NCBI GenBank assembly: GCA_017410585.1
Contig: JAFQQM010000023.1
Span: forward strand, 1-64,000
Length of the DNA: 64,000 bases
Origin: Clostridia bacterium
GTDB taxonomy: Bacteria; Bacillota; Clostridia; Oscillospirales; Acutalibacteraceae
Direction: 5' to 3'
Shown piece after piece: positions 52,447 to 61,403 of this stretch. The notes beneath the pieces were generated by a model that saw only the letters and a program-made list of their open reading frames with translations, was not told the origin of the DNA and made no database searches. Numbering within the stretch: position 1 is the stretch's first letter; every line of letters starts with the position of its first letter. Made by a program: the position numbers and the translations under genes.

Positions 52447-52475
52447 TTGCGAACTTTTGATAAGCATGATATAAT
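52447..52475 (+). promoter_or_regulatory. Promoter of the VanZ-like gene
   Basis: TTGCGA (52447-52452), 17 bp, TATAAT (52470-52475), with TGA before the -10 box. Confidence 0.75.
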
Positions 52476-52497
52476 AAAGCAAAAGGAGGGGAGAGAT

Positions 52498-52989
52498 TTG
52501 CGCAGACGAATAATCAAAACGTCTATTCTGTGGGCACTGACCGCCGTCTGGATGGTGTTCATTTTTTTAATGTCAGCACAAACCGGCGAATCTTCTTCCG
52601 CATTGTCCGGCTCGCTTACACAAGCGTTGGTTTCATTATTGACGCCGGATTTTCATTCACTGACGGTTGCTGAACAAACCGCCTTGGTGGAGAATTGGCA
52701 TTTCGTCATCCGTAAATTAGGGCATTTTACAGAATACGCCGTACTGGGGATTTTATGGTTTTCCAGTTTGTGCGTCTCTCGCGTCCCTCAGAAACTCTCT
52801 TTACCGATCGCTTTCGGCGTTTCTGTTTTGTATGCCATTGGAGATGAATGGCATCAATCGTTTGTTGGCGGTCGAGGACCATCGGTTGTCGACGTTGGTA
52901 TTGACACTGTCGGAATTTTAGCCGGCATCGCGGCCGCTCTCTTGGCGGGTACGATTATTCGCCGCCGCAGAAGAAAAGAAAAATCTTGA
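52498..52989 (+). CDS. VanZ-like family membrane protein
   Basis: 163 residues with four or five hydrophobic segments. VanZ-like marks: MVFIFLMSAQTGESSSALS near residue 20, RKLGHFTEYAVLGIL near 73 and DEWHQSFVGGRGPSVVDVGIDTVG near 117. The function of the family is not settled; VanZ itself gives low-level teicoplanin resistance and others act on surface lipids. Start is TTG at 52498, six bases after AAAGGAGGGG. The upstream in-frame ATG at 52423 lies before the promoter and is excluded. Confidence 0.85.
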   Translation: MRRRIIKTSILWALTAVWMVFIFLMSAQTGESSSALSGSLTQALVSLLTPDFHSLTVAEQTALVENWHFVIRKLGHFTEYAVLGILWFSSLCVSRVPQKLSLPIAFGVSVLYAIGDEWHQSFVGGRGPSVVDVGIDTVGILAGIAAALLAGTIIRRRRRKEKS

Positions 52990-53007
52990 ATTTTTTCTTT
53001 TTGCTAC

Positions 53008-53036
53008 TTGACTTTTTGCGGATATTCATATATAAT
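53008..53036 (+). promoter_or_regulatory. Promoter of tRNA-Lys
   Basis: TTGACT (53008-53013), 17 bp, TATAAT (53031-53036), about 16 bases before the mature tRNA 5' end. Confidence 0.85.
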
Positions 53037-53052
53037 GGGCTGGTGCCAAAAC

Positions 53053-53128
53053 GACTCATTAGCTCAGTTGGCAGAGCACTTGACTTTTAATCAAGGTGTC
53101 CGGGGTTCGAATCCCCGATGGGTCACCA
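53053..53128 (+). tRNA. tRNA-Lys (anticodon TTT)
   Basis: 76 bases including the encoded CCA. Acceptor stem GACTCAT / ATGGGTC with one G-U pair, D arm with AGCTCAGTTGGCAGAGC, anticodon stem CTTGA / TCAAG with loop CTTTTAA, T arm CGGGG-TTCGAAT-CCCCG, discriminator A. All arms pair well. Confidence 0.96.
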
Positions 53129-53132
53129 AAAA

Positions 53133-53160
53133 GCCTGACGTTTTTGCGTCAGGCTTTTTT
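53133..53160 (+). terminator. Terminator of tRNA-Lys
   Basis: GCCTGACG / CGTCAGGC stem (53133-53140 and 53147-53154) followed by a T run. It begins five bases after the CCA end. Confidence 0.92.
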
Positions 53161-53182
53161 CTTAAAAGAGAGGAGGACGCCG

Positions 53183-54061
53183 ATGGATAAACTGACTTTT
53201 ACCGTGTCACCGGATGATAACGGATTGACACTCGGAACATTCTTGCGCAAACGTTGCGGTTTATCTGCCCGCGTCGTTAACAGTTTGAAACGTCAGCCGG
53301 ATGGATTGATCGTTGACGGAGATCGTCTATGGACCATTCATACGTTGCTGGCAGGGCAGCAGGTAACGGTTACCTTACCGACCGATGATCCGGTCATTGA
53401 GGGCGTAGCGATGCCGCTGGATATTATCTATGAAGACGAGCATCTGCTGGTTATAAATAAACCACCGTATCTGGCCGTCCATCCTTCGGCAGGTAAGCCG
53501 GAGCCGACGCTTGCAAACGGTGTTGTGGCTTACTTCGAGAGCCAAGGCATACCGCGGTCCTTTCGCCCTACCAATCGTTTGGATCGCAATACCTCAGGGT
53601 TGCTGCTTGCTGCCAAGCATCAGCCGGCCGCCTTCGCGCTGAATGGTCGTGTCAATAAGGAATATCGCGCCATAGCGCTGGGACGCTTGACCGGATCCGG
53701 CACGATCGATGCGCCGTTGCGCATCAAAGACGGTTGCGCCATCAGCCGCGAAGTCGGCATGGGCGGCAAGCGTAGCATAACGCATTGGGAAGCGTTGCGG
53801 GGAAACGACCGTTTCACCGAACTGCGTGTGATCATTGAAACCGGTCGGACTCACCAGATTCGTGCACATCTTGCGTGGCTTGGCCATCCGCTGGCAGGGG
53901 ACACGATGTACGGCACGGATGATGTGATGATGCCACGCCATGCGTTGCATTGTGAACGAATGGTTATCCACCATCCCTTCACAGGCGAAACGCTGGATCT
54001 GTCGGCACCCTTGCCGGAGGATATGCAATCAGCCATCAAAAAGCACGGGCTTACTCGTTAA
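53183..54061 (+). CDS. RluA-family RNA pseudouridine synthase
   Basis: Converts specific uridines in rRNA or tRNA to pseudouridine. 292 residues, typical. Weak S4-like N-terminal region (LGTFLRKRCGLSARVVNSLK) and catalytic domain with INKPPYLAVHPS, the catalytic Asp motif NRLDRNTSGLLL (near 138-149) and ETGRTHQIRAHLAWLGHPLAGD. The target base is not predictable. ATG at 53183 follows GAGAGGAGGAC; a longer frame would run through the tRNA. The last codons form the left arm of the terminator. Confidence 0.88.
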   Translation: MDKLTFTVSPDDNGLTLGTFLRKRCGLSARVVNSLKRQPDGLIVDGDRLWTIHTLLAGQQVTVTLPTDDPVIEGVAMPLDIIYEDEHLLVINKPPYLAVHPSAGKPEPTLANGVVAYFESQGIPRSFRPTNRLDRNTSGLLLAAKHQPAAFALNGRVNKEYRAIALGRLTGSGTIDAPLRIKDGCAISREVGMGGKRSITHWEALRGNDRFTELRVIIETGRTHQIRAHLAWLGHPLAGDTMYGTDDVMMPRHALHCERMVIHHPFTGETLDLSAPLPEDMQSAIKKHGLTR

Positions 54062-54075
54062 GCCCGTGCTTTTTG
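54042..54075 (+). terminator. Terminator overlapping the end of the RluA-type gene
   Basis: 12-bp stem AGCACGGGCTTA / TAAGCCCGTGCT (54042-54053 and 54059-54070), CTCGT loop, T run. The stop codon TAA lies in the right arm. Confidence 0.92.
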
Positions 54076-54108
54076 TGAAAAAATTGCTTGATTTCGTTGG
54101 GAAAGCCC

Positions 54109-54137
54109 TTGTAATTTACTAAAATATATTATATAAT
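54109..54137 (+). promoter_or_regulatory. Promoter of the yicC-gmk-priA operon
   Basis: TTGTAA (54109-54114), 17 bp, TATAAT (54132-54137). The surrounding DNA is very AT-rich; the yicC start is 61 bases further on. Confidence 0.75.
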
Positions 54138-54198
54138 AAATAAGATTAAAATCCCGTAGTAGGACTTTCGGCGTTTTGATATGAAGGGGAGTTGTCGT

Positions 54199-55092
54199 AT
54201 GATCAAAAGTATGACCGGTTTCGGCCGCCATCAAGCCACCGTCAACGGCTTGGATATTCAGGTGGAGATCCGTTCGGTCAATCACCGTTACTGTGAAGTT
54301 TCCACCCGTGTGCCGCATGCGTACGGTTACCTTGACAACAAGTTAAAAACGTTTATGCAGGGCAAGATCGCCCGTGGCAAAGTAGACGTTAACGTCTGGA
54401 TCACCGCTACCGAGACAGACGGATGCGAAGTGACGGTCAACCGCCCGTTGGCATTGGCTTACTACAACGCGCTTTCCGAGGTACGTTCCCTGATTGCTGA
54501 AAACGACGAGGGATTTCGCAACGACATTTCGGTGGTTTCGGTTGCCAAAATGCCGGACGTGCTGACGGTGCATTCGGTTGAATTGGACGAAGAAAGCGTC
54601 TGGGAAAGCGTTCGTACGGTTGCCGAAGTGGCAGTGGAAAAATTCATTGCCATGCGCGAAGTGGAGGGGGCGCGTCTCCGCGATGACGTGTTAGCCAGAG
54701 CAGATGCGATCTTAGAATTTGTTTCCTTCGTTGAATTGCGCGCTCCGCAGACCGTAAAGGAGCGTATGGAGAAAATCGAAGCCCGCATGCGCGAACTGCT
54801 TGACGGTGTGGCCGTCGATGAATCGCGTTTGCTGACCGAAGCCGGTCTGTTGGCAGATCGGTTGGCGGTGGACGAGGAGACCGTCCGTTTGCGCAGCCAT
54901 ATTGCGCAACTCCGCCAAATGGTCAATTCGGATGAAGCGATCGGTCGCAAACTGGATTTTCTGGTGCAGGAGATCAACCGCGAAACCAACACCATCGCCT
55001 CCAAGTCGCAAGACGTGGATCTGGCAAAAACCGCGGTCAATATGAAATCGGAGATCGAAAAGATCCGCGAACAGATCCAAAACATCGAGTAA
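54199..55092 (+). CDS. YicC family endoribonuclease
   Basis: 297 residues. N-terminal MIKSMTGFGRHQ and the IRSVNHRYCEVSTRVP stretch are the YicC_N signature; the C-terminal DUF1732 half carries GRKLDFLVQEINRETNTIASKS (near 255-276). E. coli YicC is a hexameric RNase acting on small RNAs. ATG at 54199 follows AAGGGGAG by seven bases. First gene of a conserved clostridial run; remA follows after 12 bases. Confidence 0.92.
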   Translation: MIKSMTGFGRHQATVNGLDIQVEIRSVNHRYCEVSTRVPHAYGYLDNKLKTFMQGKIARGKVDVNVWITATETDGCEVTVNRPLALAYYNALSEVRSLIAENDEGFRNDISVVSVAKMPDVLTVHSVELDEESVWESVRTVAEVAVEKFIAMREVEGARLRDDVLARADAILEFVSFVELRAPQTVKERMEKIEARMRELLDGVAVDESRLLTEAGLLADRLAVDEETVRLRSHIAQLRQMVNSDEAIGRKLDFLVQEINRETNTIASKSQDVDLAKTAVNMKSEIEKIREQIQNIE

Positions 55093-55104
55093 GGAAGTGC
55101 TGTT

Positions 55105-55368
55105 ATGAAGCTTATCAATATTGGCTTCGGCAATATGGTTTCGGATGCCCGTTTAATTGCGATCGCCAGTCCGGAATCAATGCCCATTAAGCGCATTATT
55201 CAAGATTCCAAAGAGCGCGGCACACTGATCGATGCGACCTTCGGACGAAAGACACGCGCCGTGCTGGTGATGGATAGTGATCACGTGGTCTTATCAGCGC
55301 TACAACCCGAAAAGATCGCGGCACGAATGGCAGGGGAGAGCGAAGCGGAGGAGACGGACGATGAGTAA
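55105..55368 (+). CDS. remA: Extracellular matrix regulator RemA (DUF370)
   Basis: 87 residues, typical. [20 protein letters not shown] and [22 protein letters not shown] are the RemA/YlzA signature. In Bacillus subtilis RemA is a DNA-binding activator of the matrix eps and tapA operons and osmoprotection genes; whether it controls the polysaccharide operon at 12609 here is unknown. The acidic C-terminal tail ([11 protein letters not shown]) is longer than I recall for the family. Overlaps gmk by eight bases. Confidence 0.9.
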   Translation: MKLINIGFGNMVSDARLIAIASPESMPIKRIIQDSKERGTLIDATFGRKTRAVLVMDSDHVVLSALQPEKIAARMAGESEAEETDDE

Positions 55369-55933
55369 ACGCGGACTTTTGATCATTTATACCGGCCCGT
55401 CCGGATGCGGCAAAGGTACCGTGATGGCCAAGTTCCTTCCCAAAAATCCGGAAACACGTATGTCGGTTTCCTGCACCACGCGTGCACCGAGGCAGGGCGA
55501 GATCGACGGTGTGCATTATTTCTACATCACACGGGAAAAGTTTGAGGCGATGATCGCCGAAAACGCATTTCTTGAGTATGCAGAGTATGCCGGAAACTAC
55601 TACGGCACACCGAAAGCGTGGGTTGATGAACAACTCGAGCAGGGAAACAACGTGGTTTTGGAGATTGAGGTGCAAGGTGCACTCAACGTGATGAAACAAC
55701 GTCCCGATGCACTTTCGGTATTCCTGTTGCCGCCGTGCTGGGAGGAATTGGAACGCCGTCTGCGCGGACGCGGTACGGAAGCGGAAGAAGTGATTCTTCG
55801 GCGTTTAGAGGCCGCCAAGTGGGAGTTGCAACAAAAGGATCATTATCGTTTCCAACTGATCAACGATGACGTCGATGAGACCGTTGCGGCGTTGGAACGT
55901 TTAATTGAAGATGAAAAAAGTAAAATCAATTAA
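55361..55933 (+). CDS. gmk: Guanylate kinase
   Basis: Phosphorylates GMP to GDP with ATP. 190 residues. P-loop [14 protein letters not shown] (near residues 12-25), [19 protein letters not shown] (GMP-binding, near 38-56) and [12 protein letters not shown] (near 98). ATG at 55361 follows GGAGGAGAC and overlaps the remA end; a start at 55277 in the same frame would lie deep within remA and lacks the site. Confidence 0.95.
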   Translation: MSKRGLLIIYTGPSGCGKGTVMAKFLPKNPETRMSVSCTTRAPRQGEIDGVHYFYITREKFEAMIAENAFLEYAEYAGNYYGTPKAWVDEQLEQGNNVVLEIEVQGALNVMKQRPDALSVFLLPPCWEELERRLRGRGTEAEEVILRRLEAAKWELQQKDHYRFQLINDDVDETVAALERLIEDEKSKIN

Positions 55934-55947
55934 GGAGGATATACATT

Positions 55948-56148
55948 ATGTTAAGACCGATGGATATTGAACAATTGAAGGGCAACAAAAGCCGTTACGC
56001 GATCGTGATCGGCGTTGCCAAGCGCGCCCGCGAGATCACCGACAAAGCCAATGACGAGAGCACCATTCTTATCGAAAAACCGGTGAGTCTGGCGATTACC
56101 GATCTGCTTTCGGGCGATTATAAGATCATGATGGGCAGCGAAGACTGA
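55948..56148 (+). CDS. rpoZ: RNA polymerase omega subunit
   Basis: 66 residues, normal for the Firmicutes form. MLRPMDIEQLKGNKSRYAIV, then VAKRAREITDKA and KPVSLAITDLLSGDYKI match the omega pattern; it helps assemble beta-prime into the polymerase. ATG follows AAGGAGGATATACATT. The usual neighbour coaBC is absent between this gene and priA. Confidence 0.92.
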   Translation: MLRPMDIEQLKGNKSRYAIVIGVAKRAREITDKANDESTILIEKPVSLAITDLLSGDYKIMMGSED

Positions 56149-56181
56149 TCGCCCTAAATACGAAATCGAGGAGGGAATTCC

Positions 56182-58632
56182 GTGCTGTTACCGCTGACCG
56201 TGAAAATCGCCGTGGAACAGGCGGAATTTCACTACGATAAACTCTATAGTTACGCGTGGCCGTCTCGCTTAAAAGAGCCGGTGCGCGGTCTGCGGGTGCT
56301 GGTGCCGTTTGGCGGCGGAAACCGTAGACGTCAAGGCGTTATTATGGAAATCTGCAAAACGGCGGATTTCGACAAATGCAAGCCGGTCTACGATTGTCTG
56401 GACGATCAACCGCTGTATACCGACGAGATGTTAAAACTCGCGCAATGGATGAAAGAGCGTTGCTTCTGTACGCTGTTTGACGCCTTGCGTTCGATGATCC
56501 CGCCCGGATTATATATGCAGTTGAAGCCGTCTTACCGCGTGGCTACGGATTTCAAGGGCAAGTTGACCGAAACGGAACGGTTATTGTTTGAAGAAGTGGC
56601 CTTGCACGCTGACGGCGTGGATTTGGAAACATTGCAGAAACTCCTTGGCAAAGACGTTGCAGAGCGCGAGACATTAGATGCCTTGGTGAAAAGATCCGCA
56701 TTGATCCGCGCCGACGAGGTTGAGCAGAAAGGCTCGACCGCAACGGTGCGGATGGTGCGTTCGGTGTATTCGGCAGAGGAATTGCTGGCTATGCCGGAAG
56801 CGGAAAAACTGACGCCCAAGCAAAAGAAAGTGCTGTCGATCCTTCACGAATGCGGCAGCGCGACGTTTAAGGAGGTCTGTCAGTACGCATCGGTCACCAA
56901 TGCGGTAGTCAACACACTGCATAAACGGGGATACGTCGAGTTTTATGACCGCGAAGTGTTGCGTTCTCCAACCGCCGTGACCGAGATCGCAGAAGCGGCT
57001 TCGCCGATTTCTTTAAATGAAGAACAGCAAGCCGCGTTTGATACGTTGTTCAATCAAATGACTGCCGGACGACCGTCCGCCGCGTTGCTCTATGGCGTCA
57101 CCGGCAGTGGCAAAACGCAGGTTTATCTGCGGCTGATCGATGCGGCGTTAGAACAAGGCAAGCAGGCGCTGGTGTTGGTTCCGGAGATATCCTTAACTCC
57201 GCAATCGGTCCGCTTATTCATCGGTCGCTTCGGTTCCCGTGTGGCGGTACTGCACAGCGGCTTGTCGGTCGGTGAGCGAATGGATGAATGGAAACGGATT
57301 CGCGCCGGCGATGCCGACGTTGTGATCGGAACCCGTTCGGCGGTCTTTGCGCCCCTGAACAAGTTGGGACTGATCGTCATAGACGAGGAACAGGAGCATA
57401 CCTATAAATCGGAGAGTTCTCCGCGTTTCCACGCCCGTGATATCGCCAAGTTCCGTTGCAACGAGCACAAAGCCTTGTTGCTTCTCGCTTCGGCTACGCC
57501 GTCGATGGAGACCTACCATCTCGCGCTCAACGGAAAATATACCCTTTGCCGCTTAAATGCCCGATTTGGCAAATCGGTACTACCGACCGTTACCACGGTG
57601 GATATGCGGCAGGATGCCGGCAGTAACTTAACGGTAGGGAACACGTTGCGTAGCGCGATGGAACAATGTCTGGAAGCGGGACAGCAGGTCATTTTGCTGC
57701 TCAACCGTCGCGGTTTCAACACGTTTTTATCCTGTCATTCCTGCGGCAGTGTGCTGATGTGTCCGTCTTGCAGTATCTCACTGACCTATCACAGTGCCAG
57801 CGAACAACTGGTCTGTCATTATTGCGGTTATACCACGATACCGCCGCGTATCTGTCCGACCTGCGGCGAAAAGAAGATCCGCTATGCCGGCACCGGAACA
57901 CAAAAGGCGGAACGCGAACTGCAAGAAATGTTTCCGGAATACCGCATTTTGCGTATGGATGCCGATACCACGGTATCGCGCTATGCCTATGATGAAAAAT
58001 TTAAAGCGTTTGCCGAAGGCGAATACCAGATTATGATCGGTACACAAATGGTAGCGAAAGGTCTGGATTTCCCAAAGGTCGGTTTGGTTGGTGTCATCAA
58101 CGCCGATCAGGCACTGTACAACGATGATTTTCGCGCCTACGAAACGGCCTTCTCGTTGCTGACGCAAGTGATCGGTCGCGCCGGAAGACGGGATACACCG
58201 AGCCGAGCGATCATCCAGACCTTCACGCCGGATAATCCGGTCATCCAACTGGCAACCGAACAAAATTACGATGGCTTTTATGAAACGGAGATTGCCGCTC
58301 GGCGGCTGATGCATTATCCGCCGTATTCCAGCCTTTATCAGTTTGGCTTTGTCGGACGGGATGAAGAGGAGGTTCGTCGCGTGGCGCATATCTTCCTCAA
58401 AGCCCTCAAGGAACAAGTTACCGCTGAGGGGATTCCGGTGATCGCTTTGGACGTTTCGCCGGCGATGGTACTCCGCATTTCCGGAAAGTACCGCTATAAA
58501 TTACTGATCAAAACACGCAACACCGTCGCCACGCGGCGGGTGGTAGCCGATCTGCTGTGTGAATTCGGGCGCAGCAGTCGATATAAGAACGTAACCGTCT
58601 ATGCGGATATCGATCCGGCGGTTATGATGTAA
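56182..58632 (+). CDS. priA: Primosomal protein N' (PriA helicase)
   Basis: Superfamily 2 helicase that restarts stalled replication forks. 816 residues, full length. Walker A YGVTGSGKTQVYL (near 304-316), Walker B IDEEQEHTYKSESSPRFHARD (near 398-418), zinc module with eight cysteines (CHSCGSVLMCPSC, CHYCGY, CPTCG, near 515-560), GTGTQKAERELQEMFP and GTQMVAKGLDFPKVGLVGV late motifs. Start is GTG at 56182, seven bases after GAGGAGG. Confidence 0.96.
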   Translation: MLLPLTVKIAVEQAEFHYDKLYSYAWPSRLKEPVRGLRVLVPFGGGNRRRQGVIMEICKTADFDKCKPVYDCLDDQPLYTDEMLKLAQWMKERCFCTLFDALRSMIPPGLYMQLKPSYRVATDFKGKLTETERLLFEEVALHADGVDLETLQKLLGKDVAERETLDALVKRSALIRADEVEQKGSTATVRMVRSVYSAEELLAMPEAEKLTPKQKKVLSILHECGSATFKEVCQYASVTNAVVNTLHKRGYVEFYDREVLRSPTAVTEIAEAASPISLNEEQQAAFDTLFNQMTAGRPSAALLYGVTGSGKTQVYLRLIDAALEQGKQALVLVPEISLTPQSVRLFIGRFGSRVAVLHSGLSVGERMDEWKRIRAGDADVVIGTRSAVFAPLNKLGLIVIDEEQEHTYKSESSPRFHARDIAKFRCNEHKALLLLASATPSMETYHLALNGKYTLCRLNARFGKSVLPTVTTVDMRQDAGSNLTVGNTLRSAMEQCLEAGQQVILLLNRRGFNTFLSCHSCGSVLMCPSCSISLTYHSASEQLVCHYCGYTTIPPRICPTCGEKKIRYAGTGTQKAERELQEMFPEYRILRMDADTTVSRYAYDEKFKAFAEGEYQIMIGTQMVAKGLDFPKVGLVGVINADQALYNDDFRAYETAFSLLTQVIGRAGRRDTPSRAIIQTFTPDNPVIQLATEQNYDGFYETEIAARRLMHYPPYSSLYQFGFVGRDEEEVRRVAHIFLKALKEQVTAEGIPVIALDVSPAMVLRISGKYRYKLLIKTRNTVATRRVVADLLCEFGRSSRYKNVTVYADIDPAVMM

Positions 58633-58643
58633 GGAGTTTCATT

Positions 58644-59105
58644 ATGGCAATTCGTACGATTCTTAACGAAAGCGATGAGCAGTTGCACAAGATCTGCCGA
58701 CCGGTAACGGAATTCGGCGAGCGCCTTTGGCAACAACTGGATGATATGGCAGAAACGATGGAACAGGCCAATGGCGTGGGCCTAGCCGCTCCGCAGGTCG
58801 GTATTCTGCGTCGGTTCTTCGTGATGGATGTCGGCGATGGCCTCGTTGAGGCGATCAATCCGATGATCATTGCGAAGAAAGGGACGCAGGAAGGTACCGA
58901 AGGTTGCCTTTCCAGCCCCGGTAAATGGGGAATTGTCGAACGCCCCAAAAAAGTTATCCTAAAAGCGCAAGATCGCTATGGCAAGGAGTTTACCTTGTCA
59001 GCTGAAGATCTGGCCGCTCGTTGTATTTGTCACGAATCCGACCATCTCGACGGCATTCTGTTCACGCAAAAAGCAAGCAGTATGCTGGAACCGGATGACC
59101 GATAA
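58644..59105 (+). CDS. def: Peptide deformylase
   Basis: Removes the formyl group from new proteins. 153 residues. All three metal/catalytic motifs are intact: GVGLAAPQ (44-51), EGCLS (86-90, metal C88) and HESDH (130-134). Followed by fmt, as in most bacteria. ATG 11 bases after the priA stop, with AAGGAG. Confidence 0.96.
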   Translation: MAIRTILNESDEQLHKICRPVTEFGERLWQQLDDMAETMEQANGVGLAAPQVGILRRFFVMDVGDGLVEAINPMIIAKKGTQEGTEGCLSSPGKWGIVERPKKVILKAQDRYGKEFTLSAEDLAARCICHESDHLDGILFTQKASSMLEPDDR

Positions 59106-59120
59106 TCGGGGGAGAGTATC

Positions 59121-60044
59121 ATGCGCATTATCTTTATGGGAACACCCTCCTTTGCCGTCCCATCCCTGCGCCGCCTCGTTGAGGACGGACATGAGGTCGT
59201 TTTGGCCGTTTCCCAGCCGGATAAACCGGTCGGGCGTAAACAGATCCTAACGCCAACCCCCGTAAAGGCCGAAGCCTTGTCGCACGGTATTGAGGTGTTT
59301 CAGCCACCGTTCTTGAAAACCGACGAGGTTTATGAGAAATTGGCATCCTATAACGCCGAACTGATGGTGGTTGCCGCCTACGGACGTATTCTTTCGCAAC
59401 GTTTGCTGGATCTGCCGAAATATGGATGCATCAACGTCCATGCATCGTTATTGCCGAAATACCGCGGCGCCGCTCCGATTCAATGGTCGGTTATCAACGG
59501 CGATGCCGAGACCGGTGTGACGACGATGCAAATGAGTGCCGGATTGGATACCGGCGATATTTTGCAAACAGTCAAGCGTACCATTCCGCTGGATATCACC
59601 TCCGGTGAATTGTACGATCTGTTGGCGGAGGACGGGGCAGAGGTGCTTTCTTCGACGCTGACAGCCTTGGAAAACGGTACGATCACACGGACACCGCAAC
59701 CGGAGGAAGGCGTCTGCTATGCGCCGATGCTGGATAAAACGCTCAGCCCTTTGGATTGGAACAAGCCCGCAGAGGTACTGCATAATCAAGTCCGCGGTTT
59801 AAATCCATGGCCGGTCGCAACCTGCAACTGGAATGGCATGCGCTTAAAAGTATGGCGTTCCGAAATTGGCGGACCAACAGACCAAGCGGCCGGAACGCTG
59901 GTATCGTTGCAACCGTTGACGGTTGCTTGCGGTGACGGCAACACACTGAAATTGCTACAGGTGCAGGCAGAGAACAGCAAGGCGATGGCGGCGACTGATT
60001 TCGTGCGCGGACACGCCCTGCCGATCGGTACGATTTTACAATAA
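59121..60044 (+). CDS. fmt: Methionyl-tRNA formyltransferase
   Basis: Formylates initiator Met-tRNA with 10-formyl-THF. 307 residues. MRIIFMGTPSFAVPSL at the N-terminus, NVHASLLPKYRGAAPIQWSV (active-site Asn/His, near 106-125), TGVTTMQMSAGLDTGDIL (catalytic Asp region, near 133) and the C-terminal LNPWPVATC domain. ATG follows GGGGGAG. Confidence 0.96.
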   Translation: MRIIFMGTPSFAVPSLRRLVEDGHEVVLAVSQPDKPVGRKQILTPTPVKAEALSHGIEVFQPPFLKTDEVYEKLASYNAELMVVAAYGRILSQRLLDLPKYGCINVHASLLPKYRGAAPIQWSVINGDAETGVTTMQMSAGLDTGDILQTVKRTIPLDITSGELYDLLAEDGAEVLSSTLTALENGTITRTPQPEEGVCYAPMLDKTLSPLDWNKPAEVLHNQVRGLNPWPVATCNWNGMRLKVWRSEIGGPTDQAAGTLVSLQPLTVACGDGNTLKLLQVQAENSKAMAATDFVRGHALPIGTILQ

Positions 60045-60056
60045 AGGACGGTCATT

Positions 60057-61403
60057 ATGGCGGAAAACGCTCGTATTGAAGCGGTCAAGATCCTGCAAAA
60101 ATTGCATCTTTCGCACAGTTACTCGCATATTGCATTGGATAACCTGCTTCGCAAAGAACGGTTTTCCGATGCGGAGCGCGCCTTACTTTCTCGCCTTGTC
60201 TACGGCGTCGAGGAACGCCGCTTGACGTTGGATCATATGCTGGCTTGCTGTTGCACGCGTTCGCTCGCGCGGTTGCATCCAACCGTGTTGGAAATCCTGC
60301 GTGTCGGCGCCTATCAACTGCTGTTTATGGATCGTATTCCGGTTTCGGCCGCGGTCAATGAAGCCGTAAAGGCGACCCGCAGTTTGAAGCAAGGAGCGGC
60401 ATCTGGCTTTGTTAATGGCGTTTTGCGCGCGCTTGACCGAAAAAAAGCGGAACTTTGGGATACGCTGGGTAACGATATTGCCGGTCTATCCATCCGTTAT
60501 TCCTGCCCGCGGGAGACGATTTCTCTTTGGATGGACAGTTACGGCGAGGAACGTACCCTTGATCTGCTGAAATTTATCAATGAAACACCTCCTACAGTGC
60601 TTCGGTTGAATTCACTGCGCACAACGCCGGCGGAATGGCGAGCGTTTGCATTGCAAGAAGAAATAGCCTACCACACGCTTCCGTCGCTGGAAAACAGCGT
60701 GGTGATCGAAGGCGGTATCGCCCGTCGGATTTTAGATAAATTCGGCGACCGCTATTATTATCAAGACGGTGCGTCGCAGTATTGCGTAGCGGCGCTGTCA
60801 CCACAGATCGGCGAGCGCCTAGCGGACGTTTGTGCCGCACCGGGCGGTAAAAGTTTCACCGCCGCGCAAGAGATGCAAAACGATGGATACATCCTTTGCG
60901 GCGATATTCACGGAGAGAAGTGCGATACCATCATCCGGCGTGCCAGAGAATTAGGCATCACGATCGTCGATGCGGTTGCGCGGGATGCTTCGAAAGAATG
61001 CCCTCGCCCGTTACATGGTCGGTTTGACCGCGTCATCTGTGACGTTCCGTGCTCCGGATTGGGGGTCATCCGCCGTAAGCCGGAAATCCGCTATAAGTCT
61101 CTCTCCGAGTTCGCGGAGTTACCTAAACTTCAGTATCAGATTTTAGAACAGGCATCGCGGATGGTGCGACCGGGCGGAGTTTTACAGTATTCCACCTGCA
61201 CCTTAAATCCGGCTGAAAACGAAATGGTCGTTCGCCGTTTTGCGGCTGAACACCCCGAGTTTACTCCCCGTATCCTGCCAATCACCGATTGCTTCACTGC
61301 GCTTGGGATCGAACCGGATTGGTACATCACCCTGTTTCCGCCGGTGCATGGCACCGATGGCTTCTTTATCGCCGGTTTCACACGAAATGAGGACCCGCAA
61401 TGA
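60057..61403 (+). CDS. rsmB: 16S rRNA m5C methyltransferase RsmB
   Basis: 448 residues. NusB-like RNA-binding N-terminus (about 1-140, with RIEAVKILQKL and VNGVLRAL) and a C-terminal SAM domain: VCAAPGGKSFTAA (near 258), CDVPCSGLGVIRRKPEIRYK with one catalytic Cys (near 320) and the second in YSTCTLNPAENE (near 377). Methylates C967 of 16S rRNA. Overlaps rlmN by four bases. Confidence 0.94.
   Translation: MAENARIEAVKILQKLHLSHSYSHIALDNLLRKERFSDAERALLSRLVYGVEERRLTLDHMLACCCTRSLARLHPTVLEILRVGAYQLLFMDRIPVSAAVNEAVKATRSLKQGAASGFVNGVLRALDRKKAELWDTLGNDIAGLSIRYSCPRETISLWMDSYGEERTLDLLKFINETPPTVLRLNSLRTTPAEWRAFALQEEIAYHTLPSLENSVVIEGGIARRILDKFGDRYYYQDGASQYCVAALSPQIGERLADVCAAPGGKSFTAAQEMQNDGYILCGDIHGEKCDTIIRRARELGITIVDAVARDASKECPRPLHGRFDRVICDVPCSGLGVIRRKPEIRYKSLSEFAELPKLQYQILEQASRMVRPGGVLQYSTCTLNPAENEMVVRRFAAEHPEFTPRILPITDCFTALGIEPDWYITLFPPVHGTDGFFIAGFTRNEDPQ

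Noticed and set aside
53096-53182. Upstream extension of the RluA-type reading frame into the tRNA-Lys gene
   Set aside because: The extension would translate the tRNA 3' end and its terminator; the ATG at 53183 has a strong ribosome site.
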